The notes below the pieces were generated by a model. The model was not told the origin of the DNA, did not search any database, and saw only the letters and a program-made list of their open reading frames with translations. From NCBI RefSeq assembly GCF_021088345.1, contig NZ_CP088156.1, positions 62,001-126,000 on the forward strand: a DNA stretch of 64,000 nucleotides. The letters run 5' to 3'. The position numbers and the translations under genes were made by a program. Of this stretch, positions 15,159-23,864 are shown piece by piece; the stretch's first letter is position 1; each line of letters begins with the position of its first letter. The DNA comes from Bradyrhizobium ontarionense. Its GTDB lineage: Bacteria > Pseudomonadota > Alphaproteobacteria > Rhizobiales > Xanthobacteraceae.

Positions 15159-16273
15159 GCGAAGTCCGCCTGCCGCAGGCTGCCAAAATCTTCATCTCCT
15201 TCGCCGCGCTGCTGCGGCGGAATGGCTTTGCGATTGCACCGGAGCAGACCACGACGTTTCTCGAAGCCATCGCGCTGCTGGGACCGGCCAGTCTGAATGA
15301 CATCCGCCGCGCGGGAGCTGCGACTCTGGCGCCGCCGCCCGAGCGGCTCGCGACCTACAATCTGCTGTTCGACATCCATTTCGGCCTGACTGAAGCGGCT
15401 GGTCTCAGTGAGACCGAGCAGCAGGACGACGTCGTGCGGCTGCAGGAGGAGGGCGACGGCGCTGTCGATCCCGATCTCGCCGAGGAGCAGAACGAGTCCG
15501 GACTTGCGGCGACGCGTGCCGAGGCCCTGGTCGCGCGCCGCCTCGCGGTTGCGACGGGTGGCGATGCGCTGCGGCGTCTCGCCCGGCAGGCGCGCGCGCG
15601 ATTGCCGAAACGACGCGGCCACCGGCGCATGCGCGCACGGCGCGGCAGCTTCGTCGACCTGCGCAGGACCTTGCGCGAGAGCGTGCGATCCGACGGCGAG
15701 GTGCTGCGCTTGCTGCGCCTGAAGCGGCGGCCACGGCTGCGCCGCCTGCTGCTGCTGATCGATGTCTCCGGCTCGATGAAGGCGCGCACCGAGGACAACA
15801 TGCGGCTTGCGCATGTGCTGGTGCAGGCGGTGCCCCAGGTCGAAGTCTTCACGCTCGGCACGCGGCTGACGCGGGTCACGCGTCCCCTGCGCCTGAAGCG
15901 GCGCGAACAGGCATTGCTCGCGGCCTCGCATCTCGTCAGCGACTGGGACGGTGGCACGCGCATCGGCGAGGCGCTGCAGGCTTTCCTCGCGATGCCGCGC
16001 TTCTCGACCTATGCGCGCGGCGCGGCGGTGCTGGTGATCTCGGACGGGCTGGAGCGTGGCGATCATCAGGCGCTCCGCGAGGCCGTGTGGAAGCTGTCGC
16101 TGCGGGCCTGGCGCCTGAGCTGGCTGACGCCGCTGGCGACCGGGCCCGGCTTCAAGCCGCAGACCGAGGCGCTGCAGGCGATCGCACCGTTCGTTGACGA
16201 CATCGTCCCCGGCGGCTCGGACGAGGCGATCGTCGCGCACGTTCTGTCGCTGGCGCAGAGGAGGGCGGCATGA
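15155..16273 (+). CDS. VWA-domain protein (CoxE-like)
   Basis: A 372-residue protein of the CoxE/PF05762 family. The von Willebrand A domain carries a metal-ion-dependent adhesion site (LLLIDVSGSMKARTED) near residues 200-215. It is preceded by a basic Arg-rich stretch (RRGHRRMRARRG). The ATG at 15155 overlaps the MoxR stop (ATGA), so this start is preferred to upstream in-frame options lying inside the MoxR gene. MoxR-VWA pairs work as metal-cofactor insertion or remodelling chaperones, and here the client is presumably the molybdenum hydroxylase. Confidence 0.9.
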   Translation: MSEVRLPQAAKIFISFAALLRRNGFAIAPEQTTTFLEAIALLGPASLNDIRRAGAATLAPPPERLATYNLLFDIHFGLTEAAGLSETEQQDDVVRLQEEGDGAVDPDLAEEQNESGLAATRAEALVARRLAVATGGDALRRLARQARARLPKRRGHRRMRARRGSFVDLRRTLRESVRSDGEVLRLLRLKRRPRLRRLLLLIDVSGSMKARTEDNMRLAHVLVQAVPQVEVFTLGTRLTRVTRPLRLKRREQALLAASHLVSDWDGGTRIGEALQAFLAMPRFSTYARGAAVLVISDGLERGDHQALREAVWKLSLRAWRLSWLTPLATGPGFKPQTEALQAIAPFVDDIVPGGSDEAIVAHVLSLAQRRAA

Positions 16274-17157
16274 CCGGTTATGTCGATGCGCATCATCATA
16301 TCTGGCGGCAGGCCGATCTGCCCTGGCTGGTCGGACCGATGCAGCCGCGCATCTTCGGCCCCTATGAGCCGATCCGGCGCGATTATCCAATCGAGGAATA
16401 TCTCGACGACATCGCCGGCAACGGCGTGACGCAGTCGGTCTATGTCCAGACCAACTGGGCGAAGGACGGCTTCGAGGACGAGGCTGCCTGGGTGCAGAGA
16501 ACCGCCGATCAGCACGGTTTTCCGCATGCGATCGTCGCCTATGCCGACCTTGCCGTCAGTGACGCGCGGCCGCAGTTCGACCGTCTTGCGCGCTATCCGC
16601 TGGTGTGTGGCGTCCGGATGCAGCTGCACTGGCATGACAACCCGCTGTATCGCTTCGCCGCATCTCCCGATCTCTGCAGCGATCCCAACATCCGTGCCAA
16701 TGTCGCCCGGCTCGCCGACTACGGCTGGTCGTTCGACCTGCAGGTGTTTGCCCGTCAGATGGCGGGCGCCGCGGAACTGGCCCAGAGCTGTCCGTCCGTC
16801 ACCTTCATCCTGCAGCACGCCGGCATGCTGGAGGATCTGTCGCCCGCAGGGCGCGAGCCATGGCGCAACGGCATGCAGCGGCTCGCGGCCTGCAGTAACG
16901 TTGTCAGCAAGCTCTCGGGTCTCGGCACCTTCATCCGCCGCAACGATCCCGCGCATGTCGCCGACATCGTGCGCGAGACGATCGCCATGTATGGTCCCGA
17001 CCGTTGCCTGTTCGGCTCGAACTTTCCGATCGAGAAGCTCTGGACTGACTACTGCGCGCTCGTCGCTGCCTATGAGGTCGCGATCGAGGGGCTCGATTCG
17101 CGCGCGCAAGCGCAGGTGATGGGAGAGACCGCGCGGCGGGTCTATCGGCTCGGATGA
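16270..17157 (+). CDS. Amidohydrolase 2-family TIM-barrel hydrolase (lactonase-like)
   Basis: A 295-residue metal-dependent hydrolase of the amidohydrolase-related PF04909 family, related to lactonases such as 2-pyrone-4,6-dicarboxylate lactonase. The N-terminal metal site VDAHHHIW is at residues 4-11. Later marks are QLHWHDN, LQHAGM and the C-terminal FGSNFPIEKLW that carries the conserved Ser/Asn-Phe-Pro element. The start overlaps the VWA gene stop (ATGA). It is the first of three probable ring- or ester-opening hydrolases in the array, consistent with steps after an initial hydroxylation. Confidence 0.85.
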   Translation: MTGYVDAHHHIWRQADLPWLVGPMQPRIFGPYEPIRRDYPIEEYLDDIAGNGVTQSVYVQTNWAKDGFEDEAAWVQRTADQHGFPHAIVAYADLAVSDARPQFDRLARYPLVCGVRMQLHWHDNPLYRFAASPDLCSDPNIRANVARLADYGWSFDLQVFARQMAGAAELAQSCPSVTFILQHAGMLEDLSPAGREPWRNGMQRLAACSNVVSKLSGLGTFIRRNDPAHVADIVRETIAMYGPDRCLFGSNFPIEKLWTDYCALVAAYEVAIEGLDSRAQAQVMGETARRVYRLG

Positions 17158-17196
17158 TGCTGCGCGCAACGACAACAAAAGCAACAGGGAACGCAC

Positions 17197-18045
17197 ATGG
17201 CGCTGGAAATCAAGATTCTCGATTATGGTGATATCGAATTGGAATCGAGCTTCCTCGTGCTCGGCCGCGACTGCGGCCGCACCCGCCGGGTGCTGACGCT
17301 GGGCTTCCTGATCCTGGGCGGACCCTATCCGGTCGTGGTCGATACCGGCTATCGCTCCAACCAGATCATGGAAACGCTGGGCATGCGCGGGCTGCAATAC
17401 CACGAGAACATGATCGAAAATCAGCTCGCACGTCACGGCGTCCGCATGGGCGATGTCCGTTACGTCTGCCACACCCATCTGCACATCGATCATGCGGGCA
17501 AGGACGACCTGTTTCCGATGAACACGACCGTCGTTCTCAACCGGCGTGAGCTGGAATATTCCGTGTCGGGCCTGATGCATCCGCAGTACCCGGCGCCCGA
17601 CGTCAAGCATCTGATCGACCGGCTGCACACCAAGAGCGCGCTGCGCTTCCTCGATCTCGAACTCACCGGCCCGATCGAGCTGATGCCGGGCGTCTATTGC
17701 GACGCTGCCAATGCCCATACCGAAGGCTCGATGAACATCCACGTCCACACCGCGGACGGCATCGCCACCATCTGCGGCGACGTCATCTACGACTTCAACG
17801 ACCAGATCGTGACGCCCTTCAACGAGATCCAGGACGGCGAGCCGCGCACCACCGGCAATCACGGTACCTCGAAGCGTGCGGAGAAGGCGGCGATCAAGAA
17901 GCTGCTGTCGAGCTCGCGCTATCTGCTCCCGGTCCATGATCGTCCCGCCAAGATCGAGGGCGGCGTGGTGGTGGGGCGGCTGCACGACCAGGTGCCGGGC
18001 CCGATCGTGCAGTCGCTGCCGCAGCGGCACTGGTTTCCGGCATGA
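17197..18045 (+). CDS. Metallo-beta-lactamase-fold hydrolase (N-acyl homoserine lactonase-like)
   Basis: A 282-residue MBL-fold protein. The zinc motif HxHxDH is present as H94-L-H96-I-D98-H99 (within HTHLHIDHAGKD). A later His follows in DAANAHTEGSMN and an Asp in ICGDVIYDF, which together make the typical dinuclear site. The closest family is the AHL-lactonase group, whose members open lactone rings. In this context it more likely acts on a catabolic lactone than on a quorum signal, but that is inference. It lies 39 bp after the previous gene, with an AACAGGGA-like ribosome site. Confidence 0.87.
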   Translation: MALEIKILDYGDIELESSFLVLGRDCGRTRRVLTLGFLILGGPYPVVVDTGYRSNQIMETLGMRGLQYHENMIENQLARHGVRMGDVRYVCHTHLHIDHAGKDDLFPMNTTVVLNRRELEYSVSGLMHPQYPAPDVKHLIDRLHTKSALRFLDLELTGPIELMPGVYCDAANAHTEGSMNIHVHTADGIATICGDVIYDFNDQIVTPFNEIQDGEPRTTGNHGTSKRAEKAAIKKLLSSSRYLLPVHDRPAKIEGGVVVGRLHDQVPGPIVQSLPQRHWFPA

Positions 18046-18063
18046 GTCAATGAGGACATCGCG

Positions 18064-19665
18064 ATGACCCACGTGACGTTGCGCCCTGAGTTCGAGAGCC
18101 TGATCGACCCCTATGCGCCGGTGGCGCAGGTCGCGACCGGATTCGAGTTCACGGAGGGGCCGATCTGGCACCCGGTCGAGCATTTCCTGCTGTTCTCCGA
18201 CATGCCGGCCGACGTCCGCCGCCGCTGGGATGCGAAGCGCGGCGTGGTCGAGATGCGGCGGCCGTCGAACAAGTGCAACGGCATGACCTATGATGCCGAG
18301 CTGAACCTGATCGTCTGCGAGCACGCGACGTCGTCGCTGGTGCGCGAGCGTCCCGACGGGCGACGCGAGATCCTGGCCTCGCATTTCGACAATCAGGAGC
18401 TCAACAGCCCGAACGACGTCTGCGTCCATTCCAGCGGCGCGATCTACTTCTCCGATCCCTGGTATGGCCGCATGCCCGTCTATGGCGTGGAGCGGCCGCG
18501 TCAGCTCGGCTTCCAGGGCGTCTATCGGGTGCCGCCGGGCGGCGGTCCGCCGCGGCTGCTGGTCGATCGCCATCTGTTCGACCAGCCGAACGGGCTGTGC
18601 TTCTCGCCGGACGAGACGCTGCTCTATGTCAACGATACCGTGCAGGCCCTGATCCGCGTGTTCGACGTCGGCGGCGACGGTGGGCTGTCGAACGGCCGCG
18701 TGTTTGCGAGCGGCATCCGCTCCGAGCTCGAGCCCGGCGTGCCCGACGGCATGAAATGCGATCAGCGCGGCAACGTCTGGGTCACCGCGCCGGGCGGCGT
18801 CTGGGTCTATGCGCCATCGGGCGAGCTGCTCGGCAAGGTGCGCGTTCCGGAGCTGGTCGCGAACCTCGCATGGGGAGGTCCTGATTTCCGCACGCTCTAT
18901 CTCACTGCCACGCATTCGGTCTACGCGATCGCGACCAAGGTCGGCCCGCGCCACGAACCCTATATGACGGCGCGGGCACGAGCGGCCGCGACCGCGGGAT
19001 CGTCCCCATCCAGCTCGACATCCGCTAGCTCGCCATCGGCGCCGCTTCTGACGTCGGGCGACATGCAGCTCGACCCGCGCCGCTGCGCCATGATCATCCA
19101 GGATTTGCAGAACGACGTCATCATGGACGGCGGCGCGTTTGCAGAGTCCGGCGCGCCTGATCATGCCAGGCAGCAGCGGGTGGTCGACAACGTCAAGCGG
19201 CTCGCGGACGTGGCCCGCGCCCGCGGCGTCGTCATCATCCACGTCTGGTTCGTGGTCGAGCCCGGTGCGCCCGGCGTGACCTTGAACGCGCCGCTGTTCG
19301 AGGGGCTGGTCGACAGCAAGGCGATGGTGCGCGGCAGCTGGGGCGCGGCGCCGGTGGCGGGGCTCGAGCCGAGGAGCGGCGATTTCGTCGTCGAGAAGAT
19401 GCGGATGAGCGCCTGGGAAGGCACGCGGCTCGAGACCATTCTCAAGGCGACCGGGCGCGACGTCATCATCAACACGGGGGCCTGGACCAACATGTCGGTC
19501 GAGCACACGGCGCGCACCGGCGCCGACAAGGGCTATTTCATGGTGGTGCCGGAGGATTGCTGCTCGACCATGAATGCCGACTGGCACACCGCGTCGATCA
19601 ACTTCGCCATGCAGAACGTCTCCGTTGTGACCAGGGCCGATGCGGTGATCAAGGCGCTGGGGTGA
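18064..19665 (+). CDS. Fusion of SMP-30/gluconolactonase and isochorismatase-like cysteine hydrolase domains
   Basis: A 533-residue protein with two catalytic-type domains. Residues about 15-300 are an SMP-30/gluconolactonase beta-propeller (FEFTEGPIWHP; NSPNDVCVHSSGAIYFSDPWYG; QPNGLCFSPDETLLYVNDT). A Ser/Ala-rich linker spans about 305-335. Residues about 336-533 are isochorismatase-like, with Asp347 in QDLQND and Lys445 in VEKMRMSAW at the expected acid/base positions. The usual nucleophile motif GVATNxCVE reads GAWTNMSVE, so Ser478 replaces the catalytic Cys. The propeller would hydrolyse a lactone. The second domain may be altered in chemistry or inactive as an amidase. Both adjoining genes are close and co-directional. 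Confidence 0.86.
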   Translation: MTHVTLRPEFESLIDPYAPVAQVATGFEFTEGPIWHPVEHFLLFSDMPADVRRRWDAKRGVVEMRRPSNKCNGMTYDAELNLIVCEHATSSLVRERPDGRREILASHFDNQELNSPNDVCVHSSGAIYFSDPWYGRMPVYGVERPRQLGFQGVYRVPPGGGPPRLLVDRHLFDQPNGLCFSPDETLLYVNDTVQALIRVFDVGGDGGLSNGRVFASGIRSELEPGVPDGMKCDQRGNVWVTAPGGVWVYAPSGELLGKVRVPELVANLAWGGPDFRTLYLTATHSVYAIATKVGPRHEPYMTARARAAATAGSSPSSSTSASSPSAPLLTSGDMQLDPRRCAMIIQDLQNDVIMDGGAFAESGAPDHARQQRVVDNVKRLADVARARGVVIIHVWFVVEPGAPGVTLNAPLFEGLVDSKAMVRGSWGAAPVAGLEPRSGDFVVEKMRMSAWEGTRLETILKATGRDVIINTGAWTNMSVEHTARTGADKGYFMVVPEDCCSTMNADWHTASINFAMQNVSVVTRADAVIKALG

Positions 19666-19668
19666 GGC

Positions 19669-20295
19669 ATGCCTAAGCTCTTTCACCTCGTCGCCTCGCC
19701 ACGCGCGGACTCCGAATCCGGCGCCGGTGCGCGCGCCTTCTTGGATCGCTTCAGGCAGGCGCGGCCCAGCTGGGATATCGATGAGCTGAACCTGTGGCGT
19801 GAGCATCTGCCCGAGTTCGACGGCGAGATCCTGCAGGCGAAATATGCCCGCATGGGCGGACGCGCCTTCACCGACAGCCAACGCGAGGCCTTCGCGGTCG
19901 CCGAGCGCATGGCGGTGCGGCTCGATCTGGCCGAGCGCGTCGTGATCTCGACGCCGATGTGGAATTTCGGCATCCCCTACAAGCTCAAGCACTGGCTCGA
20001 CATCATCAATCAGCCGGGCCTCACGTTCCGCTTTGAGCCGGCGCGCGGCTACTTGCCGCTGCTGAAGGATCGGCCAACCCTGGTGATCCTCGCGAGCGGC
20101 GGCGATTTCTCGACCGGCATGAGCCGCGGCCGAATGGATGTGGCGACGCCCTATCTGCGCGAGGCGCTGCGTTTCATGGGCCTCCGCGACGTCAGGTTCG
20201 TCGCCATCGGGCCGACCAGCGGGCCTGCCGAGCATACCAGCGCGGCGCGTGACCGTGCGCACCGGCAACTCCTGGAGATGGCCGCCCGATTCTAA
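19669..20295 (+). CDS. FMN-dependent NADH-quinone/azo reductase-like flavoprotein (AzoR-like)
   Basis: A 208-residue flavodoxin-fold protein. The AzoR-type FMN contact PMWNFGIPYKLKHWLD is at residues about 102-117, followed by NQPGLTFRF and the ASGGDFSTG loop near residue 145. The N-terminus LVASPRADSESGA is the phosphate-binding loop. Family members reduce quinones or azo compounds with NAD(P)H. It could reduce a quinoid or imine intermediate or help the hydroxylase turn over; neither is shown. The start lies 3 bp after the previous stop. Confidence 0.85.
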   Translation: MPKLFHLVASPRADSESGAGARAFLDRFRQARPSWDIDELNLWREHLPEFDGEILQAKYARMGGRAFTDSQREAFAVAERMAVRLDLAERVVISTPMWNFGIPYKLKHWLDIINQPGLTFRFEPARGYLPLLKDRPTLVILASGGDFSTGMSRGRMDVATPYLREALRFMGLRDVRFVAIGPTSGPAEHTSAARDRAHRQLLEMAARF

Positions 20296-20519
20296 CGGGC
20301 CGCTCACATCAACGCACATGATGACACCCATGCAGGAGACAGCCTTGCGCCGCGCCGTCCGCGCGGGGCATCCTGGCCCCGAGTGACGTGAGTCCGCTGT
20401 GCTCGGCCTGCGCCAGGACGTGTCGCGGCGGGAGCTGCGCGACGGCGCGGGCTGCGATTGCCGGGCTCCGCCCGGACTGCCCCGTCTGATGGACCTCTGA
20501 TCCTCTCAAGGAAGCCGAC
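20296..20519. other. Intergenic region without a convincing gene
   Basis: This 224-bp gap is the largest break inside the catabolic array. It contains a short perfect GC hairpin (CCGGGC-TCC-GCCCGG around 20460-20475) without a following T-run. No recognisable promoter or gene is seen. It may separate the last amidohydrolase into its own transcript. Confidence 0.4.
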
Positions 20520-21767
20520 ATGCCGACGATTCTGTTCGAGAACGCCTCCCTGCTCGATCCGCTGCAGCCCGATTTGCGCGAGGGCACGCATGTGCTGGTT
20601 GAGGACAGCCTGATCAAGGAGGTCTCGGACAAGCCGCTGCAGACGAGCGTCGACCAGAGAATCGACTTGAAGGGCCGGACGCTGATGCCTGGCCTGATCG
20701 ACCTGCACGTTCATGCCATCGCCGTCGAGCTCAACCTCGCGCAGCAGGTGCAAATGCCGAACGTGCTGGTGACCCTGCGCTCGGCGCTGCTGCTGCGCGG
20801 CATGCTGCGGCGAGGCTTCACGACGGTGCGCGACGCCGGCGGCGCCGGCTATGCGCTGAAGCAGGCGGTCGACACCGGCCTCACCGAAGGCCCGCGGCTG
20901 TTCGTCTCCGGCCGCGCGCTGAGCCAGACCGGCGGCCATGGCGATATGCGGGCGCGCACGGATTTCCTCTCCGACAACGCGCCCTGTCCATGCTGCGTGC
21001 GGGTGGGCGCGCTGGCGCGCGTAGCCGACGGCGTCGATGGCGTCCGCAAGGCGGTGCGCGAGGAGCTGCAGATGGGCGCCGATCAGATCAAGATCATGGC
21101 CTCCGGCGGCGTGGCCTCGCCGACCGATCCGGTCGGCGCGTTCGGCTATTCGGAGGACGAGATCCGGGCCATCGTCGCCGAGGCGAGGGGGCGCGGGACC
21201 TACGTGCTGGCGCATGCCTACACGGCGGAGGCGATTGCGCGCGCGGTGCGCTGCGGCGTGCGCACCATCGAGCATGGCAACCTCGTCGACCTGCCGACCG
21301 CGCGTCTGATGGCCGAGCACGGGGTCTATGTCGTGCCGACGCTCGTCACCTATGAGGCGCTCGCCAATGAGGGCGCGCAGTATGGCCTGCCGGCGGAGAG
21401 CGTCGCCAAGATCGCCGATGTGCGCGATGCGGGCTTGCGCTCGCTCGCGATCTATCGCGAGGCCGGGGTGAAGATGGGCTTCGGCAGCGACCTGCTCGGG
21501 CCGTCGCAGCGTCTGCAGAGCGACGAGTTCCGCATTCGCGCCGACATTCTCGGCCCTCGCGAGGCGATTGCCAGCGCGACCGTGATCGGCGCCGAAGTGC
21601 TGGGGATGGCGGGCAAGCTCGGCCGGATCGTGCCGGGCGCCTTCGCCGATATCATCGTCGTCAACGGCAATCCGCTGCGCGACGTCTCCTGTCTGCTTGG
21701 CCAAGGTGATCACATTCCCCTGGTGATGAAGGCAGGCCAGGTTCACAGCGACAGGCTGAACGCCTGA
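20520..21767 (+). CDS. Amidohydrolase-family protein (imidazolonepropionase/prolidase-like)
   Basis: A 415-residue metal-dependent hydrolase of the PF01979 type. The HxH metal site appears as DLHVHA near residue 64. A lysine in DQIKIMASGGV near residue 190 sits at the position of the carboxylated bridging Lys. Further ligands are in LAHAYTAEA, TIEHGNLVD and the Asp of FGSDLLGP. This subgroup cleaves dipeptide-like or acyl-amino substrates. It is the last gene of the catabolic block, separated from the others by 224 bp, and is followed by a REP-like palindrome. Confidence 0.88.
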   Translation: MPTILFENASLLDPLQPDLREGTHVLVEDSLIKEVSDKPLQTSVDQRIDLKGRTLMPGLIDLHVHAIAVELNLAQQVQMPNVLVTLRSALLLRGMLRRGFTTVRDAGGAGYALKQAVDTGLTEGPRLFVSGRALSQTGGHGDMRARTDFLSDNAPCPCCVRVGALARVADGVDGVRKAVREELQMGADQIKIMASGGVASPTDPVGAFGYSEDEIRAIVAEARGRGTYVLAHAYTAEAIARAVRCGVRTIEHGNLVDLPTARLMAEHGVYVVPTLVTYEALANEGAQYGLPAESVAKIADVRDAGLRSLAIYREAGVKMGFGSDLLGPSQRLQSDEFRIRADILGPREAIASATVIGAEVLGMAGKLGRIVPGAFADIIVVNGNPLRDVSCLLGQGDHIPLVMKAGQVHSDRLNA

Positions 21768-21789
21768 GACGGGCTCCCGCGCGTCGGGG

Positions 21790-21839
21790 CCTCATGGTTT
21801 GAGACGCGCCGCGAGCGGCGCTCCTCACCATGAGGGTCG
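21790..21839. repeat. REP-like extragenic palindrome
   Basis: Arms CCTCATGGT and ACCATGAGG enclose a GC-rich, imperfectly paired centre (GACGCGCC...GGCGC). It starts about 22 bp after the amidohydrolase stop. Palindromes of this form, with CCTCAT..ATGAGG ends, are common between genes in Bradyrhizobium genomes from memory. It can fold into a strong hairpin and may serve as a transcription end or mRNA stabiliser. Confidence 0.7.
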
Positions 21840-22638
21840 TAGATCATGCCGCAGGCGCAACTTTATGCCCGACATGGCGCCGCGGCCTCGCGGCGCCTAT
21901 CGCGTCCGAGTTTGTCCGGTCGTCTCGCCCTCCCGATCACGAGGGCGCAGGGAATGCCGGGCGCTGGCCGCACCCATGGCCCGCCAGCTGAAAAAAATGC
22001 TGGCGGCAGGAACCACAGGTTCAGCCGAGACATCCCGGCATTCCCCGCGCGATGGTTGGGCGGCTTATACGTCCTCTCCCCGGGGACCGGGCTTGTTTGC
22101 CCCCGTCACGGACGGATCATCATCACCATCCGCTTGGCCTCAGCATCGGGAGGCCAGGACCCTACGATTTCGCCGGCGCATCGGTCCGTTCGTCCGCATG
22201 ACCAGGTCACGCTGCGAACCGCTACGCCCACCGCATCCCACCTCGCGTGTCGTGACGATCGCGATACGCCCCTCGTGCCGAGGTGGGACGGACATAGACA
22301 ATCATGTTTTCCGAAAAAGCGAAAGCAGAATATTTTTCGCGGAAGGACTGGACAGGGGTGATGTGGTTGAGACGGCGGGCAAAATGAGATTTTCGGCGCC
22401 GGCGCGTTCGAGACGTGATCGCATGCGCCGCCCGGCGGGCACCGGCCGCCGGCGACGGTCGTCCATTCGAGGACATAAGTCGGTGACGGTGCACGCAATT
22501 TGAACGCAGTGCGCCTTTTCGGGCGCAGGCCGAAGCCGGCTGAGCGTGGGATCGATGGGGCGCGATCGGGCGACGTCGAGGGCGGCGCGCTTGAAGTTAA
22601 GTTAAGTGCACTGTCACCGAATATGCCTTTCACCGATG
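21840..22638. other. Intergenic region with no supported gene
   Basis: About 800 bp between the REP-like palindrome and the IS element. Open frames here have random-looking, Arg-rich translations and no family resemblance. An AT-rich stretch near 22310-22350 has imperfectly complementary arms. I see no promoter, RNA gene or protein gene that can be supported. Confidence 0.5.
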
Positions 22639-22678
22639 GCGGTTTCACAAATGAAGTGCAACACGTTGAAGTTTTGAG

Positions 22679-22800
22679 CCTAGCCGTGGCTAGGCTTGTC
22701 TCGCCTGTGGTGCATTGTTTCATGATCGGCGCAGCCGTCAAGGGCGACCCGCAAGAGCGGGGCGCAAGAGCGCACCCTTGACCGCAGCACCGATCATGAA
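22679..22800. repeat. Nested inverted repeats inside the left end of the IS element
   Basis: A perfect 16-bp palindrome with 7-bp arms (CCTAGCC/GGCTAGG, 22679-22694) is followed by long inverted arms at 22719-22746 and 22773-22800, matching at about 24 of 28 positions around a 26-bp loop. The loop contains two copies of CGCAAGAG. These lie downstream of the transposase stop and could form a strong stem-loop that blocks read-through. Confidence 0.6.
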
Positions 22801-22844
22801 GATCGCCTCCCATACGGAAACAGGTAGTGGAGCGCTTCGGTCTC

Positions 22845-23864
22845 TCAGGCGGCCGCAAGCTCCAACTTGGCGCATTCGGACGTGAAGACCTCCATCGGCG
22901 TTTGAAAGCTGAGACAGGCCCTCGGTCGCGTGTTGAGGCTTTCTGCGATCGCGTTGAGATCCTTCTGCTCGTAGATCGACAAGTCGCATCCCTTGGGCAG
23001 ATATTGGCGAACCAGGCCGTTCATGTTCTCGTTGGACGGACGTTGCCATGGCGAATGCGGATCGCAGAAGTACACCTTCAGCTTCAAGGCTTTGGAAAGT
23101 TCCCCGTGGCGCACCATCTCCTTGCCCTGGTCGTAAGCCAGGCTTTTGCGCATCGCCGCCGGCACTTTGCCAAGCTCGCGCCTGAAGCCGATCAGCGCCG
23201 CACTTGACGAGCAGTCCTTCATCTTGACCAGGATCGTGAAGCGGCTTTTGCGCTCGATCAACGTCCCGATCGCAGAAGCATTGCCGGCCCCTTTGATCAG
23301 ATCGCCTTCCCAATCTCCTGGGAATTCTCGACCCAACACGTCGGCTGGCCTCTCATGGATAGAGATCATCCCGATCATGCCGCCGCGCTTGTCCGTCCGG
23401 CGGCGCAAGGGCAATCGCTGACTGTGATGTTGACGCAGAAAACTCACAAGCTCTTTGCGAATTTGACCGCGAGGCAACACGTAGATCGCCCGATAGATCG
23501 TCTCGTGAGAAACTGTCGGCAAACGAGGACCCTGCTGCTGTTCGTCGTCACGCTGCCGGCGGAGCTTGCCGGAAATCTGCTGAGGTGACCAGCCGCGCCG
23601 GATATGCGCGAACACCCAGGCTCGCAACGCCGAGCCGTCCCGCAGCTTCACCATGCCATGGCGACGACGCCACCGACGCGCATATCCTGCAATACATGCG
23701 TCGTACTCTTCGCCATCCTCGCTATTGCGTGAGATCTCCCGCGATAGCGTCGAAGCCGCTCGACCAAGACTCCGGGCGATCGAACGCAAGCTCTCGCCGT
23801 TCAGCATCCGGCTATGAAGATCGTTGCGCTCCGTCGCGCTCAATTGGCTGTAGTGGCGTCCCAT
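22845..23864 (-). CDS. IS30-family transposase
   Basis: A 339-residue transposase. The N-terminus MGRHYSQLSATERNDL followed by SLRSIARSLGRAASTLSREI is the IS30-type HTH. The DDE catalytic residues are visible as Asp in GDWEGDLIKG, Asp in LAYDQGKEM and Glu in PSNENMNGLVRQY. ATG at 23864 (minus strand) is preferred because GAGGGTG lies just upstream and the conserved N-terminus begins here; the frame extends further but into the IS end. No frameshift or stop interrupts it, so the element may be active. Confidence 0.92.
   Translation of the reverse strand: MGRHYSQLSATERNDLHSRMLNGESLRSIARSLGRAASTLSREISRNSEDGEEYDACIAGYARRWRRRHGMVKLRDGSALRAWVFAHIRRGWSPQQISGKLRRQRDDEQQQGPRLPTVSHETIYRAIYVLPRGQIRKELVSFLRQHHSQRLPLRRRTDKRGGMIGMISIHERPADVLGREFPGDWEGDLIKGAGNASAIGTLIERKSRFTILVKMKDCSSSAALIGFRRELGKVPAAMRKSLAYDQGKEMVRHGELSKALKLKVYFCDPHSPWQRPSNENMNGLVRQYLPKGCDLSIYEQKDLNAIAESLNTRPRACLSFQTPMEVFTSECAKLELAAA

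Noticed and set aside
10355..16273. Aerobic CO dehydrogenase operon (coxMSLDE)
   Set aside because: Gene order is similar, but the large subunit lacks the AYxCSFR active-site motif and is split, so a CO-oxidising function is not supported.
17197..18045. A quorum-quenching AHL lactonase
   Set aside because: The fold and HxHxDH motif fit the family, but the gene sits among catabolic hydrolases with no quorum-sensing genes nearby, so only a general lactonase-like call is kept.
16066..20331. A 1421-codon minus-strand frame
   Set aside because: Shadow of the amidohydrolase, lactonase and SMP-30 genes; it has no family features.
21799..22503. A 234-codon plus-strand frame between the amidohydrolase and the IS element
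   Set aside because: Arg/Ser-rich, random-looking translation, no ribosome site, overlaps the REP palindrome.
22500..22781. A 93-codon plus-strand frame running into the IS element
   Set aside because: It crosses the IS boundary and the internal hairpin; no family resemblance.
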